From: Ischnura elegans
Lineage: Eukaryota > Arthropoda > Insecta > Odonata > Coenagrionidae
DNA: 64,000 nt
Assembly: GCF_921293095.1 (NCBI RefSeq)
Contig: NC_060247.1
Location: 48,457,111 to 48,521,110, forward strand
Reading direction: 5' to 3'
This document shows positions 36,635 to 48,304 of the stretch, piece after piece. A program made the translations under genes and the position numbers. Below the pieces are notes generated by a model, which was not told the DNA's origin, searched no databases, and saw nothing but the letters and a program-made list of their open reading frames with translations. Numbering within the stretch: the first letter of the stretch is position 1; every line of letters begins with the position of its first letter.

Positions 36635-36760
36635 GACGCCTCGGTAGCTAAAGTGGATAGAAATCGAGAGACCCGGGTTCGAATCGCGGTCAAGGCGAAA
36701 GATTTTTTTCTCTGTGGATTTCTTGAATAATTTTTATCTCCACCGAACGATAATAGAATA
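36635..36760 (+). mobile_element. tRNA-headed SINE-like copy
   Basis: TAGCTAAAGTGGATAG (box A-like, 36645-36660) and GGGTTCGAATC (box B, 36675-36685) lie at the correct spacing for an internal polymerase III promoter. The sequence then runs into GATTTTTTTCTCTGTGGATT, which also occurs near 53870-53895. It is a SINE rather than a tRNA gene because the acceptor stem does not close well and the body is repeated elsewhere. Confidence 0.6.
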
Positions 36761-36839
36761 AGTAACTCACAAACTTATTGCAATAATAAAAAAATAATAA
36801 TAATTGTGTCTTCATTTGACTCGCGAAATTTTCATAATG

Positions 36840-36985
36840 TAGTCCTTTCTTACATTTAATGATTTGGATAATCTCACACTTCCATAGGTTGGGTAATGAA
36901 AATCCACCGAGGGGATTTGAATCCGCGGCCAACGTTATGTTGCCAAGCAAGGACGTGGCCTCGCCGCCCCGAGACTGCTGCGTTG
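36840..36985 (-). mobile_element. tRNA-headed SINE-like copy (minus strand)
   Basis: On the minus strand GGATTCAAATCCC (complement of about 36914-36926) is a box-B variant. It is followed by CTCGGTGGATTTTCATTACC, matching the body of the copy at 9507-9615. It faces the plus-strand copy at 36635, so the two form a head-to-head inverted pair. Confidence 0.55.
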
Positions 36986-38299
36986 AATTTGAAAAGAAAT
37001 TTATCACGTGAAATAGGGTAGATACACACTGTTTCGGCTTGTGCTAGTTGTGAAAACTAGTCAAATACTCCATTGGGGTGCTTCCTCCGCAGCCGCTATC
37101 ATTTAGATTTAAATTTTTTCTAGAAGGATACAAACTTCTATGATAGTAGATCTTTTCGTCTATTTTGCGGGAAACGGTGGAATGAGGAAAAGAAAGCCCT
37201 ATCATGATTGTGTAGTTCACATAATGATGCTTTCACTATTTGGCTCACCCATTACTTAGACTGGAAACGTAGCTAGTTATTTTTTTACATTTCATGATTC
37301 AATCTCTTTCACAAATTCATCAACTGTAATTTTAATTCACTACATCCCTCCGCTGCTTTCAATTTACTCATAGATTTTTTGAGTTCTAATATTGTTTCCG
37401 TCCTTCATTAATTTGCCCTATTTATATGACCTTCGGTTTTTCTATTGGTCCTTCTCCTTCTGTTTTGTTTTTCATTCATTCTGTGGATTCGATACGCTTC
37501 AGGGCTCGCCCTTTGCATCCGGCTCTTTTTTGCCATGAAGATTTGTCATAACGCTTTATCCTTGGTAATTCTTCTTAATTCGCCTACATTTCCTGAGTAT
37601 TCGGTCCACGTCTGGTGATGAAATCAAATCCATAGCCATTCATGCTTGCTTTTATAGCTTACATATCCAACGTTTTGGGGAAACCGCTCCATTAAATGTT
37701 CTTTAGTCGACCTGAGATCAAAATTTTCACTAGAAAACTATTAGGTATACGTATTCGATTATGCGTCTAACTTTTTTTTTAATACGGGCTTTCAGGTTAA
37801 TCCAGCTGCAACCGGGACATTAAGGATGGGATTGTATGGCGTAGATTTTAATGGAATTATGATCCACCGCACCGTGATGACAGTGGAGGGTAGTCCATCA
37901 ATCAATCCATACGATAAAAAAATCGTCAAAGTATGCAAAACTCTTCCTCAGTTGCTTAGGAAGATCACTTAGAGTGATATTAAGTTAAAATTTTCTCTTG
38001 CATGTCTCCAAAATCGCAAGATCGTGCATTGTTCATCACTCCCAAGAAGCAAAGGTATTTCTAAAGCGCTCTTACCCTTAGCCAAACTTTTCCTCGATAT
38101 AGCTGAAGTCTTCACAATAATGGATAGATTTTATCTTTCTCGTCTCCTGACATATTTTTCCTCTAATAAGCAGTTCTATTGCCCTTTTTGTAGCTTTCTG
38201 CCTTGTCCAACTGCTCAACTGCATGCTCTTAATTCATAGATGGCATGCCGCGGTTCAATTAAGATCAAGATTTAATTAATCATTCTCCATTATGAATGA
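36986..38299. other. AT-rich intronic DNA
   Basis: No supported gene or bounded repeat was seen. Confidence 0.45.
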
Positions 38300-39200
38300 T
38301 TGTGGTATTCTAATCACGCCCAACAAAGCTATTGAAGTTTAAAGTAGAGAAAAAAAATACAGCACTACATGACCTACATTTTTTTAATTACACCGAATTC
38401 AGTGTCGACTCATAGCCACTTTCAAGGATCTCTAAAACTTTTTATATATCACCAAACTGTGTCATTTCATCCGTCCAGAAATACTTTTTATGCTGAATTT
38501 CACGCGAATGGAGGATAAAAATTCTCTAGAGGGGATTGAACGGTGAAGATGATTCCTATGTAGGGGGGTAATATTATTTTTAATTCATTGAACTGTGTCA
38601 TTTTATCCGTCAAGCAATATTATTTTCTGCTGTATTTCACGCGAATGGAAGATAAAAGTGTTCTCGAGGGAATTGCACGGTGAGGATAATACCCATCAGG
38701 TGGGAGGAGGAAATAATTCTCCAACTTGCATGATTGTGACCTTTCAACGCCAAACGCAGCTACTGAAGTTTAATAAGAGAGAAATAAATGCTACACTATA
38801 TTAGGCGGTGGGAAGTCAATGGGTACTAGTTTTTTTCCTAAACAGAGTAAGGTGTAGAAAATAGGTAAAGAAAATAAAGGAGATCAACTAGATATTTAGT
38901 ATTGCCTTTGATTTTTCACTCGATATCACCACAGAACAGAGACTCGAAACCCTCGCTGAGCTACTCGAATCCTTGTACACCAAGTTTCAGTATATTTCTT
39001 TATCAATTTCTGTACTTAGCTCTGTTAAGATAAAAATCACTTGTACCCCATATTGTACCCTATGGCTTCACAAATCATAATTAATAATATTTTTTAATTT
39101 CACTGAACTGTATGATTTTACCTGTCCAGCAATGCTTTTTATGCCGAATTTCACGAAAATTGCGCGGCGAAGATGATGATTCCCAGCGAGGGGGGGGAAG
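38300..39200. repeat. Nested local tandem duplications interrupted by a MITE
   Basis: Block B (consensus ACTGTGTCATTTTATCCGTC followed by TTTCACGCGAATGGA) occurs at 38453-38580, 38582-38720 and 39100-39200. Block A (AGCTATTGAAGTTTAA type) occurs at 38308-38385 and 38740-38805. Subtracting the MITE at 38817-39050 makes the A-to-A and B-to-B offsets about equal (roughly 420-435 bp). This implies a ~430-bp tandem duplication plus a second ~130-bp one, both older than the MITE. Confidence 0.65.
38817..39050. mobile_element. Second copy of the 228-bp MITE (inverted)
   Basis: It runs from GGGTACTAGTTTTTTTCCTA to AAAATCACTTGTACCCC and aligns along its length with the reverse complement of 185-412, including GAGATCAACTAGATATTTAG and TCACTCGATATCACCACAGA. 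It is more diverged at its left terminus than copy 1. Confidence 0.75.
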
Positions 39201-39680
39201 GTCTAGCGTGAAGGCGTGGGTGGAGTGCAGCTGCGAGGGGCGAGTGTCATCTGTTTTGTCGGCGGGTGGTGGTGGGTCGGGCGAGGCACGCGGTCCGAGT
39301 GATAGCCGTCGAAAGCGTGCTTCGTTTATTCGCTCGGCTGACCACCGCCCCCGCGACGCCTTTCTTTCCCACCCCCATTGTATTGTTCTGGCTCCCGGCC
39401 ACACCGATCATCAAGTGAAAGCGATCTTCGCCGCTCTCCGATCGCTATATCCTCTCTCAGCGCCACGCGAGAGCGGACAGCCTCTTTCTTTTTTTTCCTC
39501 TCATGATCATTTCACTTCCACCACACTCCAGAGGATCGTCTCAATCGTTTCGCGCGTTAAAGTCTCTCGCCTAAATGGCGCCTAAATTTATTTATTTATT
39601 TATATCTTTCTTTATTTAATTCTCTCGTGATCGCGGCGAAAGTAGGGATATATTTCTCCCCTCGCAAAACCAACTCATCC
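39140..39680. promoter_or_regulatory. GC-rich intronic island
   Basis: CpG-containing GC-rich DNA with purine runs (GGGGGGGG near 39190) breaks the AT-rich background. A 157-codon + strand ORF (39112-39585) is arginine/serine-rich without domain resemblance and is judged compositional. Part of it (39480-39580) is duplicated at 40560-40670. Confidence 0.35.
39480..39580. repeat. Local duplication, copy 1
   Basis: CACTTCCACCACACTCCAG, GGATCGTCT and CGCGCGTTAAAGTCTC recur in order at 40590-40660 with an offset of about 1085 bp. A related word, CGCGCGTTGAAGTCTCCCGG, occurs near 5540 in the promoter-like block. Confidence 0.6.
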
Positions 39681-40079
39681 GCGGCTAACTCACTATGGTT
39701 GTTTTATGGAAATAATTAGCAGAAATTCTCCCGTTGTGAGCTTTAAGGTTGATATTATTAGGTTTTTGCTTATAGGTTTTTGCCTGTATATGTAGGTGAA
39801 TGGCGGCGTTCATATGGAAAGGGCAAAATTTACGGGAGAATTAGCGTGCGGTTTTGTCGAGTTTCAATTAGCGTGAAATTATTTGGGAGCGTGTAGTTTC
39901 ATTATAATTTTTTGGTCGGCGGTTTTATGTCAGTTTTTATAAAAGTGAAAGGTGGTGGTCAATAATTTTTAATGTTTCTGTAAACACCTAAGAGCCATTT
40001 AGATAATTTTGCGTGAAAGATTGGACTTAATATTTCACAAATGTATTGTACCTACCGTAATTTGGTGGGTTTATCAGCT

Positions 40080-40135
40080 CCAACTCCATCATGGCCATAG
40101 TGCGTGCAGTAAACACTCAATTGTCCAAACCCATA
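40080..40135. repeat. Local duplication, second pair, copy 1
   Basis: The words CATCATGGCCATAGTGCGTG and TAAACACTCAATTGTCC correspond to CATCGTGGCTAATGTCCGCG and TAAACACTCGATTGTCT at about 40767-40815. Confidence 0.5.
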
Positions 40136-40559
40136 TATCAATGAGTTCAATTGGAAATTATTGAAAATACTCTTGTGCAACCCACTAACCGTTTTAAATT
40201 TAACTATCCCTTTGACTAACAGCAAATGAATAGAGCATTGATAAAACGTTTTTTACAGTTTCTTTATAAAATTATTTTCAACGTATGTATCCCACTCATG
40301 GCTCTTCATTTTTAAGCCTGCATTATGCATACAATGAATATTGCCATATTTAAAGACAATAATAATTTTTATATTTTTACAATTACCATATGTATTTAGC
40401 AAATGATAATAATTTATGGAATAATTACAAAATTTTATTTTAATTTAAGTATTTTACAATACCTGCACAAAATTCTTGATTTATCTGACGTTAACTTTGT
40501 TCTTATGGGTTATATATTGCATAACATATCATCTCTGCATCATGCGACAGAGACCTTCG

Positions 40560-40815
40560 TATCTCTTTTGTTTTTCTTTCCTATGGTATTTAACTTCCAA
40601 CCACCCTTCCAGGATCATCTGAACCTCATTCATTTCGCTCGTTAAAGTCTCCGGGCTTAATGGATATCTTTCTCTTGAGCTAGCCGCATCGTATTTCCCC
40701 TTATCCCCACAGCGACCTCCGCCGCGGCTTGCTCCTTAGTTGGTTAATCGACTCGAACGGGGACTCACCATCGTGGCTAATGTCCGCGCATTAAACACTC
40801 GATTGTCTTAATAAT
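40560..40815. repeat. Local duplication, second copies
   Basis: It contains the diverged partners of 39480-39580 (GCTCGTTAAAGTCTCC) and of 40080-40135 (ATTAAACACTCGATTGTCT). The offsets of the two pairs differ (about 1085 and 680 bp), so at least one later insertion or deletion is needed. Confidence 0.55.
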
Positions 40816-41829
40816 AACCTTTCTATCGAGGCGTTGTAAATTTGTCTCGTTGAATCGACTTATTTTCTTCACTATCACAATCGCTGAAATCTCCGGCGTG
40901 AGATGGGAAATTGATTGCTAAACTCCATATGAATGGAGCTTCCTGAATCATCATTATGGAGTATTCAATTTAGTATGTTCCTGAAAGGATTATTATTTAT
41001 CTTAGTGGTAGAGGAAAGACGGATTGATAAATAAGAGCTTAGAATATGTCTAATTTTACCGTAGTATTCTTCTTCATAGCTTATCGTACACCATAAATTG
41101 TATTTGTACCAAAAAAATGGGTTAAAAAAATTATTAGATTATTTTAAATCCGTCCCAATCTCACTGAAAATCTATATTAAAATTAAACCAATGTGGTGTT
41201 ATCATTTACTTACTGCTTGGATTTTGCAAAATTTGTCAAGCTATATTCACCATCACAAAATTTGAGAGCATTAATCTCAGGTGGTATGGAGAACTAATCC
41301 TAAGAAATCTATGCCGATAATACAACTATATGAAAATGAACCGTCAGTGAAACTTTATTCGAAGATGAGTTTCACGTCCTTGATATGAACCTTACTGAAA
41401 TCTCTACTGAGGCATACCATTAATCATGATTAATATTTTTTAATACCAACCCCATTTTATTGCAGATTTTTTTCGTTTTGAACAACATTTTTTTCTTAGA
41501 TTTTCACGTTTTAAACTTGAAGATTCCAGTTTTTCGCTCAATTTATAGTGTGTTCTATGTTTTTCTAATAAATTTTTGCTGAGCACTTACGAATATTACA
41601 GCGAAACTTAGTTAATTACCCTCTAACCTGAATGAAGTCCTTATTGTTCTACGGCACTTACTATTCAAGCCAATGCGGTCATTTTCCTACAAGTTCTGGA
41701 TTATGAGGGTATAAAACCATTAGGAGAACTGTTATCCTTTTCATTTTAGCGGCTAATACAGTGAACTGTACAGAGATCTCTTGATAATTCAATTTTTCTG
41801 CTGCGAAAACATTCGAGAAACACTCGCGA
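40816..41829. other. AT-rich intronic DNA
   Basis: No gene or bounded element was seen. Confidence 0.45.
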
Positions 41830-41965
41830 ACAAACTGGATTCTGTAATAGGGCGAAAACTTTCTTCTTAATGGTATGGTATCCGTGAAAGGGTTAATTTG
41901 TTTTTCACGTGTTTTGATAGGAATTCTAGTCCAAGGTGTCATTATTTTTGCTTGTCTCACTCACG
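41830..41965. repeat. Direct repeat flanking a GC-rich island, left copy
   Basis: TCTGTAATAGGGCGAAAA, AAAGGGTTAATTTGTTTTTC, GGAATTCTAG and TTGTCTCACTC recur in the same order at 42910-43045 with only scattered substitutions. The offset is about 1078 bp, and the GC-rich island at 42130-42760 lies between the copies. Confidence 0.85.
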
Positions 41966-42129
41966 ACAAGTTAAGCTTTATGTTTTGAAAGTAATGATGA
42001 GAAAAAGATTGATGAAAAGGATTCGCCTTCCCATGAAATAATCGGGAGCAAAGTTCCCCAAATTTTATTTTTATTCTTCGCATAATTTATTTTTTCTGGC
42101 AGTTTAGTAATCAGTTTTAGGATTTTGAT

Positions 42130-42760
42130 GAAACGTCCTGCTCCGGTAAAGAATCTCTCGTCCGAATGCAATCGTATGACGTGTCGCGGCGGCGTATTTT
42201 TTTCGGCCGGGAAAAACGCGAAGGTCGTCGCACGCAGGGACGGACACGACGTGAAACGCGTCACGTGTGCGGATCCAGGAGCCTCGGCGTAGAGATTTGA
42301 AATGGTTATTTCATCAAGCCGTCGTCATCTCTCAAATGGCGCGAAGCATACGCCGTGAGTGAATGTGTGTGTGTATGCGAACACGGAGTGCGTGAGTGCC
42401 TCTCGCTGGCGACTCCTGTCGCGGTCTTCGTGAGCAGCAAAGATCAACGCGCGAGTGTCACTTCCCCTCCCCGCTCAACCAGACCGAGCAAGACGCATTA
42501 ATCTCAACGTCTCCTCCCCCACCCACAGACCTCTCCCCCTCCACTTCCCCATTGAGTTCCGCCTTCCTCCCCTCCTCCCACCGTCGCACACACCGTCCGC
42601 AAAGCGCACCATATTTTTCCTTCCTCTAAAACGTGATGAAAACCCTTCGCTCTCTTGCTCTTTTTTCATCCACATAGCCCCACCCTCCTCTCCGCCGTGC
42701 ACTTGTCGCTCCCTTCTCGTGAGTTATGACTGGGAACAAACTGTAAACTCTCGGTGGGAC
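42130..42760. promoter_or_regulatory. GC/CpG-rich intronic island between direct repeats
   Basis: The island has strong CpG content, a (GT)n stretch at about 42365, and long CCCCTCC-type pyrimidine tracts. ORFs on both strands are proline/serine or glycine/arginine-rich and compositional. A secondary promoter with a 5'-UTR exon is conceivable (a TTC/GTGAGC donor-like site occurs near 42429), but this is unproven. Confidence 0.35.
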
Positions 42761-42909
42761 ACGAGTCACCCGAAGGAAACCGGAGGCCATCTCTTTGTAT
42801 GTGTGTATACATATAGGTATATATGTGTAGTTCCCTCGTGCTACGTTCTTGAAATTCGCTGATCATTTCCATGGAAAATGGAAATGTCTCGAAGACAGCA
42901 CTCCCGGAC

Positions 42910-43045
42910 AAGCTAGTTTCTGTAATAGAGCGAAAAATTTCTTGTTGATGGAATGGTATTCGTTAAAGGGTTAATTTGTTTTTCGCGTGTTTTTATAGGA
43001 ATTCTAGTGGAAGGTGTGATTACTTTTGTTTGTCTCACTCTAGAG
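42910..43045. repeat. Direct repeat flanking a GC-rich island, right copy
   Basis: Partner of 41830-41965. It shares TCTGTAATAGAGCGAAAAA and AAAGGGTTAATTTGTTTTTC. Confidence 0.85.
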
Positions 43046-43950
43046 TTTCTCATGTTTTTTTTACAATGTCGCCCTTATAATTATCGTGTGTTTGGCCTCC
43101 TCTTTGAACGGTATTCATACTAACCAAATTTTCATACTTTTTTTACTGATGAAAGCAGAAATTTATCACGACTTTTGTTACTTATTTTGTATTTATTTAC
43201 GTCAATCGGAAGGTGATTGGATTCCACTTAACCATTAGCAAATAAAAATTTCTACGTATTCAAAAGTCATGTCTATAGTATTATCCGAAGGAGAAACTTG
43301 GGAATAATTTTGGACTTTGCTTATTTTATTGGCGTTGCAATGTCTGTGATAAGAAATAACTGACTCAAAAAATTTTTCTTTCTCCTGTCGATACAGCGTA
43401 TCCAAAGATTAAATTTGCTCCAACTTACCATAACATTAGTGTAATCATTACATAAAATACTTATGTTATACCGAAAATTTTGAATGCCTCTTATCGCCGA
43501 GGTTTATTTGCTATCGCCAATTGTTATTACAATATTTCCGAAATCAAGGCACCAACTTTCTTTCACGTGTGAATGTAAGACTGGGATTATATTTTCATTG
43601 CCATCATAAAAATGCCAAACATAAAATTTTATGTACAATCAAGCATTTAAATACAATGCATGAAAAGTCAAATTATACAATGATCTTCGGTAGCTCTCTT
43701 GAAAAGTTTTTTTTTACTTTATTTCTTAACATGCGGTAATAGAAACCCTATTGTTCCTGCTAATTTAAAGTTCTTAAAATTATATTTTGTGCCTTGGACT
43801 CAAATATAAATATATAGATTCCAATCGTATTGTACATAAATTTTATTTTTTTAAGTCATATATAATTGCTAATTAAAAGTTCTATCGTTGCCAAACAGCA
43901 ATGTTATCCTTCAAAATAAATCCAAAGAACGCATTCCTCTTCCATGCTTC
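43046..43950. other. AT-rich intronic DNA
   Basis: Nothing is supported here beyond chance ORFs. Confidence 0.45.
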
Positions 43951-44375
43951 TGAGGGCTCTGCAGGCTAATTTGCGTCGCCCATCAATCTTTCCCGGGTCG
44001 CCTACCCCGTAAATTATATCATCCATCCCACCCACCCCACCGAGTCACCCACCCCTCTCCTATCCAATGAAGAGGAAGCGGAAGTCAGAGACCGATCGAG
44101 TCAGGAATCCCCGGCATGGAAAACACCCACCCCATCCCGTCGACCCTGGAATTAGTCCCCTCGCCACTGATCGTCGTGCCTTAAAAACCCTACTCCCCCG
44201 ACCCCTTTTTAAACGAATTGTTGGCACAACCACACCTGTAACTGACCCCCTTCCGAACGAACGCGAATGTGTTGCCAAGGCAGCAGCTGCTACTGCCATT
44301 ACCGCGGTTGTCCGGAGCAACGTGCTGTGACTTCCCCCTCCCCGGCGTCACTCATACACTGTGGAGTGGAACGGC
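43951..44375. promoter_or_regulatory. GC-rich intronic island
   Basis: CCCACCCC-rich and CpG-bearing sequence with overlapping ORFs on both strands. The plus-strand ORF at 44067-44330 begins MKRKRKSETDRVR. It has no family match by eye and no splice-site context that supports an exon. Confidence 0.3.
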
Positions 44376-46259
44376 CCATCAGGGCACGTGCATGGTGAAC
44401 CTGACGTCGATCCATTTGAATACGTTTCCGAGGAGTGTGGGGTGTGGGAAAATTTACGTCTGGCTTGCAACAATGCACGTTCTTCGGCCACCGCTACGTC
44501 AGAAGATTTTGTGTAGCCGTAGCGATTTCAAATTTTCTCACTGTTTTCTTCGTTTTAATTTACGTTCTGACTGCGGACATAAATTACATCCTGCATTCAG
44601 CTGTTTTTTTTTAGTAGTAACGTTGCTTATTTGCAGCTGTTTCTTTTTATTGCCAGTCGCTACTATTCTATCGTGCTAGCTTTCTTCTATCTTACGTGCG
44701 TGATTCTTTGGTGGAACTAGGACATTTTTGTATTTAAAGCTGGCGAAGAGCCTGCTAGTGCATACTCTTTTTAGAGTTTACAATTTCAACGTGAAGTATT
44801 ATTTCAGGCATCATGGGAAAGAACGCTCTGTGGAAATATGACAATTTTTTTTTAATGAAAACATGCGTATATTTTGCTATTTTCTCATTTCCGAAAAATA
44901 AATTAATTTGTAATCCCGTTCCCATCTCGTCTATTTACAGTTATCTTGATGAGAATCTGCGACTTTTAACATGATCTCTGATAGTGGTTATGATAATCAA
45001 CGATTTTGGCTCAAATTTAATAAATTAAATTCTTTAGTCCCTTTTAATGTCGCTGTATTGTGTATTATCGAAATGCCATATTAAAATTTTACGGACGCTA
45101 TACTAGGGAAATAGCGTTGGCTTTACTTTTTAAATATTTTCTTCGTGATCGCTTCCGTCTCATCCATTAAAGGTGGCTATTTTATTGTACACATGGAAAT
45201 CTCTTCTTATTTACTCGTCAAGCATGCGTTATTGAATGTGTTTTCTTGTGTTAGCATCATTTTAATAAATCATATTCGTTGTATTTCATTTTTAAATGTC
45301 TTACAAATAACGACGGCCCTATCTTTTAATCAGTGACTATTTTTGGTAATGTTTCTGTAATTATGATGCTCTGAATACTTTCTGAATGTGCAAATGAGTA
45401 TTCTGGTTAAAATTTCCAGAAGCATCACTATCTAAAGCTTATACAAATGAAAACTTCGATTAATTACAAATTCTTCAGGATTGAAGCACAATTGTACATG
45501 CTCATAAATGCTTGTATGAAAGTTTTTTATTAAGTTACAAATGATCGATTATTTACCTATTCTGTGTGATTAAATTTCGATGGTAATGTTTTTAATTTTT
45601 ATTGTTCTATAGGAGAAGTTACTTCATATTTTTTGTGCATCTAACTTCTCTCCAACCTAACAGTTTAAGGGGAGAACTGAATGCATTTTGGAAACACCTA
45701 ATGTTTTTCTTCGATAACATTGCATCACAAGCGTTATGCCATTTTTACAGCAGTTTTCAAAGTAACAGACCCTACAAATGGAACGATTGTCTATTTATCT
45801 AGATTTAAGAGCTTAGGTTTCTTAAAGCTTTTTATTATCGGCCAGGCTTCCTTCGTGCCTTTTTTTGAACGTGACGCGTGAATACTGTGGGGGATAAGAG
45901 CATTTGATGGTGCACCCGCTCGCCGAAAATCATTCCCGCTTTCCCTTGACCCTTTTTACCCGATTTTCTTTGTCCACGGACACCCGATTTACGCTTCGCC
46001 TCATCCTCACGCGAACTGAATGCTATAAATGAAACCCTTCGTTCAGCACTTGAAAAATGCCCCTCCAAACGGCCTTTACTAAATTGATTCTTATTGAACG
46101 TCTAATTTTTCAGTTGATTGTATTTAGATACGTAGTATCCGTGCTTGTAAATTTCGCCCGATTCAAATGTCTGACATATCCAAACAAACTTTGTTCAGAA
46201 AAATACGAACCGATTATAGAATGGAAGGGAAAATTTACGGAAGGAGGGACAAAAACACA
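44376..46259. other. AT-rich intronic DNA
   Basis: No supported features were found. Confidence 0.45.
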
Positions 46260-46880
46260 TTTTTGCAGCCTATAACTTTGAACATCTAGATACTTCCTAG
46301 TTATTGTGCAATACTCAAAAATTTTCATAGTGAAAATCCAAGCAAGATAATTGATTTTCCCTATGCGTACATAATAAAGAGTTTTGTTTTTAATCCGAGC
46401 GAGAATTCAAAGTATTAGAGAGATCATTTCTTATGTAACGGAAGATCGTAAATTTAGAATACCACGTACAAATTTTTCATAATAAAAATGCACTGTGCAC
46501 AAAAATGATGAAGAAACATTTTCTCTTTACGCAAAATAATAATGCGTATTGTTTTTTATCCGCTTGAGGAACCTTTGGGTTCAAAATCTCATATTTTTGT
46601 AGCCGAAGATCATAAATTTGTAGTAGTAGTTGCTAATATTTCGTAATAAAAATCCACATTGCACAAAAATAAGGAAGAAAATTATTTTCACAAAACGCCA
46701 AGAAATAAGGCGTGTTGCATTTTAATCCACAAAAAAACGTGAGGATTCTAAAGCTAATCTTTTTGTAACCGAGCATCGTAAATTTGGAATTGTACACACA
46801 AAGTTTTCATGGTGAAAATTCATCGTGCTTAAAAATAAAGAAGGAAATTAATTTTCTGTGTACATTGAAAATAGCATTTA
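46260..46880. repeat. Degenerate ~165-bp tandem array
   Basis: TGTAACGGAAGATCGTAAATTT (about 46434), TGTAGCCGAAGATCATAAATTT (about 46598) and TGTAACCGAGCATCGTAAATTT (about 46765) begin successive units of about 164-167 bp. Each is followed by a TTTC.TA/GTGAAAAT.CA...CACAAAAAT block. A fourth, poorer unit precedes them from about 46260. The units are old and diverged. Confidence 0.7.
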
Positions 46881-46924
46881 GTTCTGTGAAGCGAGTGAGA
46901 AACAGAAGGATTCGAGATCTCATT

Positions 46925-47420
46925 TGTTTGAGAGCGATGATCGCAGCCCTTCCCCTCTTCTCTTCACTACTGGCTTATCACCCCCGCACCTGCCCACCCT
47001 CCTCCCTCGTTGACATTCATCCCGGCAATTAACATCCTGTACACGCTCCAAGGAGCACACCCCTTTATTCCTCACCCCCTCCCAAACCATTCACTTCGCC
47101 CATTTGCCATCCGCACCCCCGACCCAACACAGGGGGAAGGTATCGCCCCAAATAGTTCATGGCCCCTCATTCCCCCTGGCCAGGAATTATATTTTTTAAA
47201 AAGGCTACCGAACGAGGAGGCATCATCTCCTCGGCCCATAATTTAGCGCCCCCTCCCTGAGGGGGGTCAAATGTGAGGTCGGTGCGGGGCGTGGGAGAGA
47301 GTGTCCACTGACCGTTGGTTCAGGTGCGCTCCTCTTCATACAAACGCACTGACTATCTAGCACGCACGCAGTCAATGATCGACGCCAGCAACTCCCCCAA
47401 AAATCGTTTTGAGCACTGTC
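46925..47420. promoter_or_regulatory. GC-rich intronic island
   Basis: This is C-rich DNA (CACCCCCTCCC near 47072, GCGCCCCCTCCC near 47247) with CpGs and ORFs that are proline-rich and compositional. It directly follows the tandem array. Confidence 0.3.
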
Positions 47421-48304
47421 TTCGCTCGGAGTTTGATCCCTTTTTCTGTTGCCTGGCTAAATATTTGTCCATCCAATGGGCGCTGCTGCTCTTTTCCCGA
47501 GCCTCAATTTTAGTTTGCCCCAAAGCCTCTCCGCTTTCTGCCTTTGTTTTCCATCTTTGCTCTCCCGGTCTTCACAATACAACACTCTTGCTTGGGATCG
47601 TTTCTTTCCGGTCAGTCGTATGAATCATTTTCCAATAAATTGTGCTGAGGATATTTTGATCTTCATAGCAATCTGTTGAATTTTTATTTACGTTTTCCTA
47701 TGTGTGCATTTAGTTGTGATAATAGTCCATTTCAATCTGCAAAGAATTTTAATTCGTAAGAATCCTTGAATGGTCACCATTGCCCTAAGAATGGTAAAAG
47801 CATGCGCCATACGTGTGGGAGTTATTTATTATTTAAAAGGAAGAACAAAAGGTTGATGAGGGTACTATGGAACAGCGATTGTCCGATCTTTTACCATCTA
47901 TTTCAGATTTCTGGTTAACCGCAACTCTTCGGATAATAGCTTAGTGCCTATTACACGATTTTGAGTGGTAATTTCATGGATAGTCCTTCTAGTCACGGCA
48001 TATCCTGTCCGACGCAGATCGAGTGGACCACGTATGAGGTGAAAGGTACGCCATTCGTGCCGTGAGGGATTTGAAATAAGAGGAGAGATTGCCCGCAAGA
48101 TGACTGCCGGCCCCTGAAAACAATGAATTCATTTTCTTCCCCCCTGAACTTCGCCCGCATCCACGGCGGGAATCGTGCTTCGGAAGGAGCCCGAAGACAG
48201 TTTACAAATGCAAGTCTCGTGTTACCGTGGGCACTTATTTGACAGCACATGTGATTAATCCTCCGCCCGCAATAATGAAAATGGCGTCGGGACGTTTCAT
48301 TGAA
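47421..48304. other. Mixed-composition intronic DNA
   Basis: Several overlapping ORFs occur, but none has a recognisable domain or splice context. Confidence 0.4.

Noticed and set aside
39112-39585. 157-codon ORF in a GC-rich island
   Set aside because: Arg/Ser/Gly-rich composition, partly made of a locally duplicated repeat, no domain.
42396-42862. Proline-rich ORFs in the 42-kb GC island
   Set aside because: Frames on both strands are open simply because the sequence is GC-rich pyrimidine tract.
39550-42920. A single ~1.08-kb higher-order tandem repeat covering 39.5-43.0 kb
   Set aside because: Two duplicated pairs have offsets of about 1085 and 1078 bp, but sequences at the intermediate expected positions do not match, so the similar offsets look coincidental.
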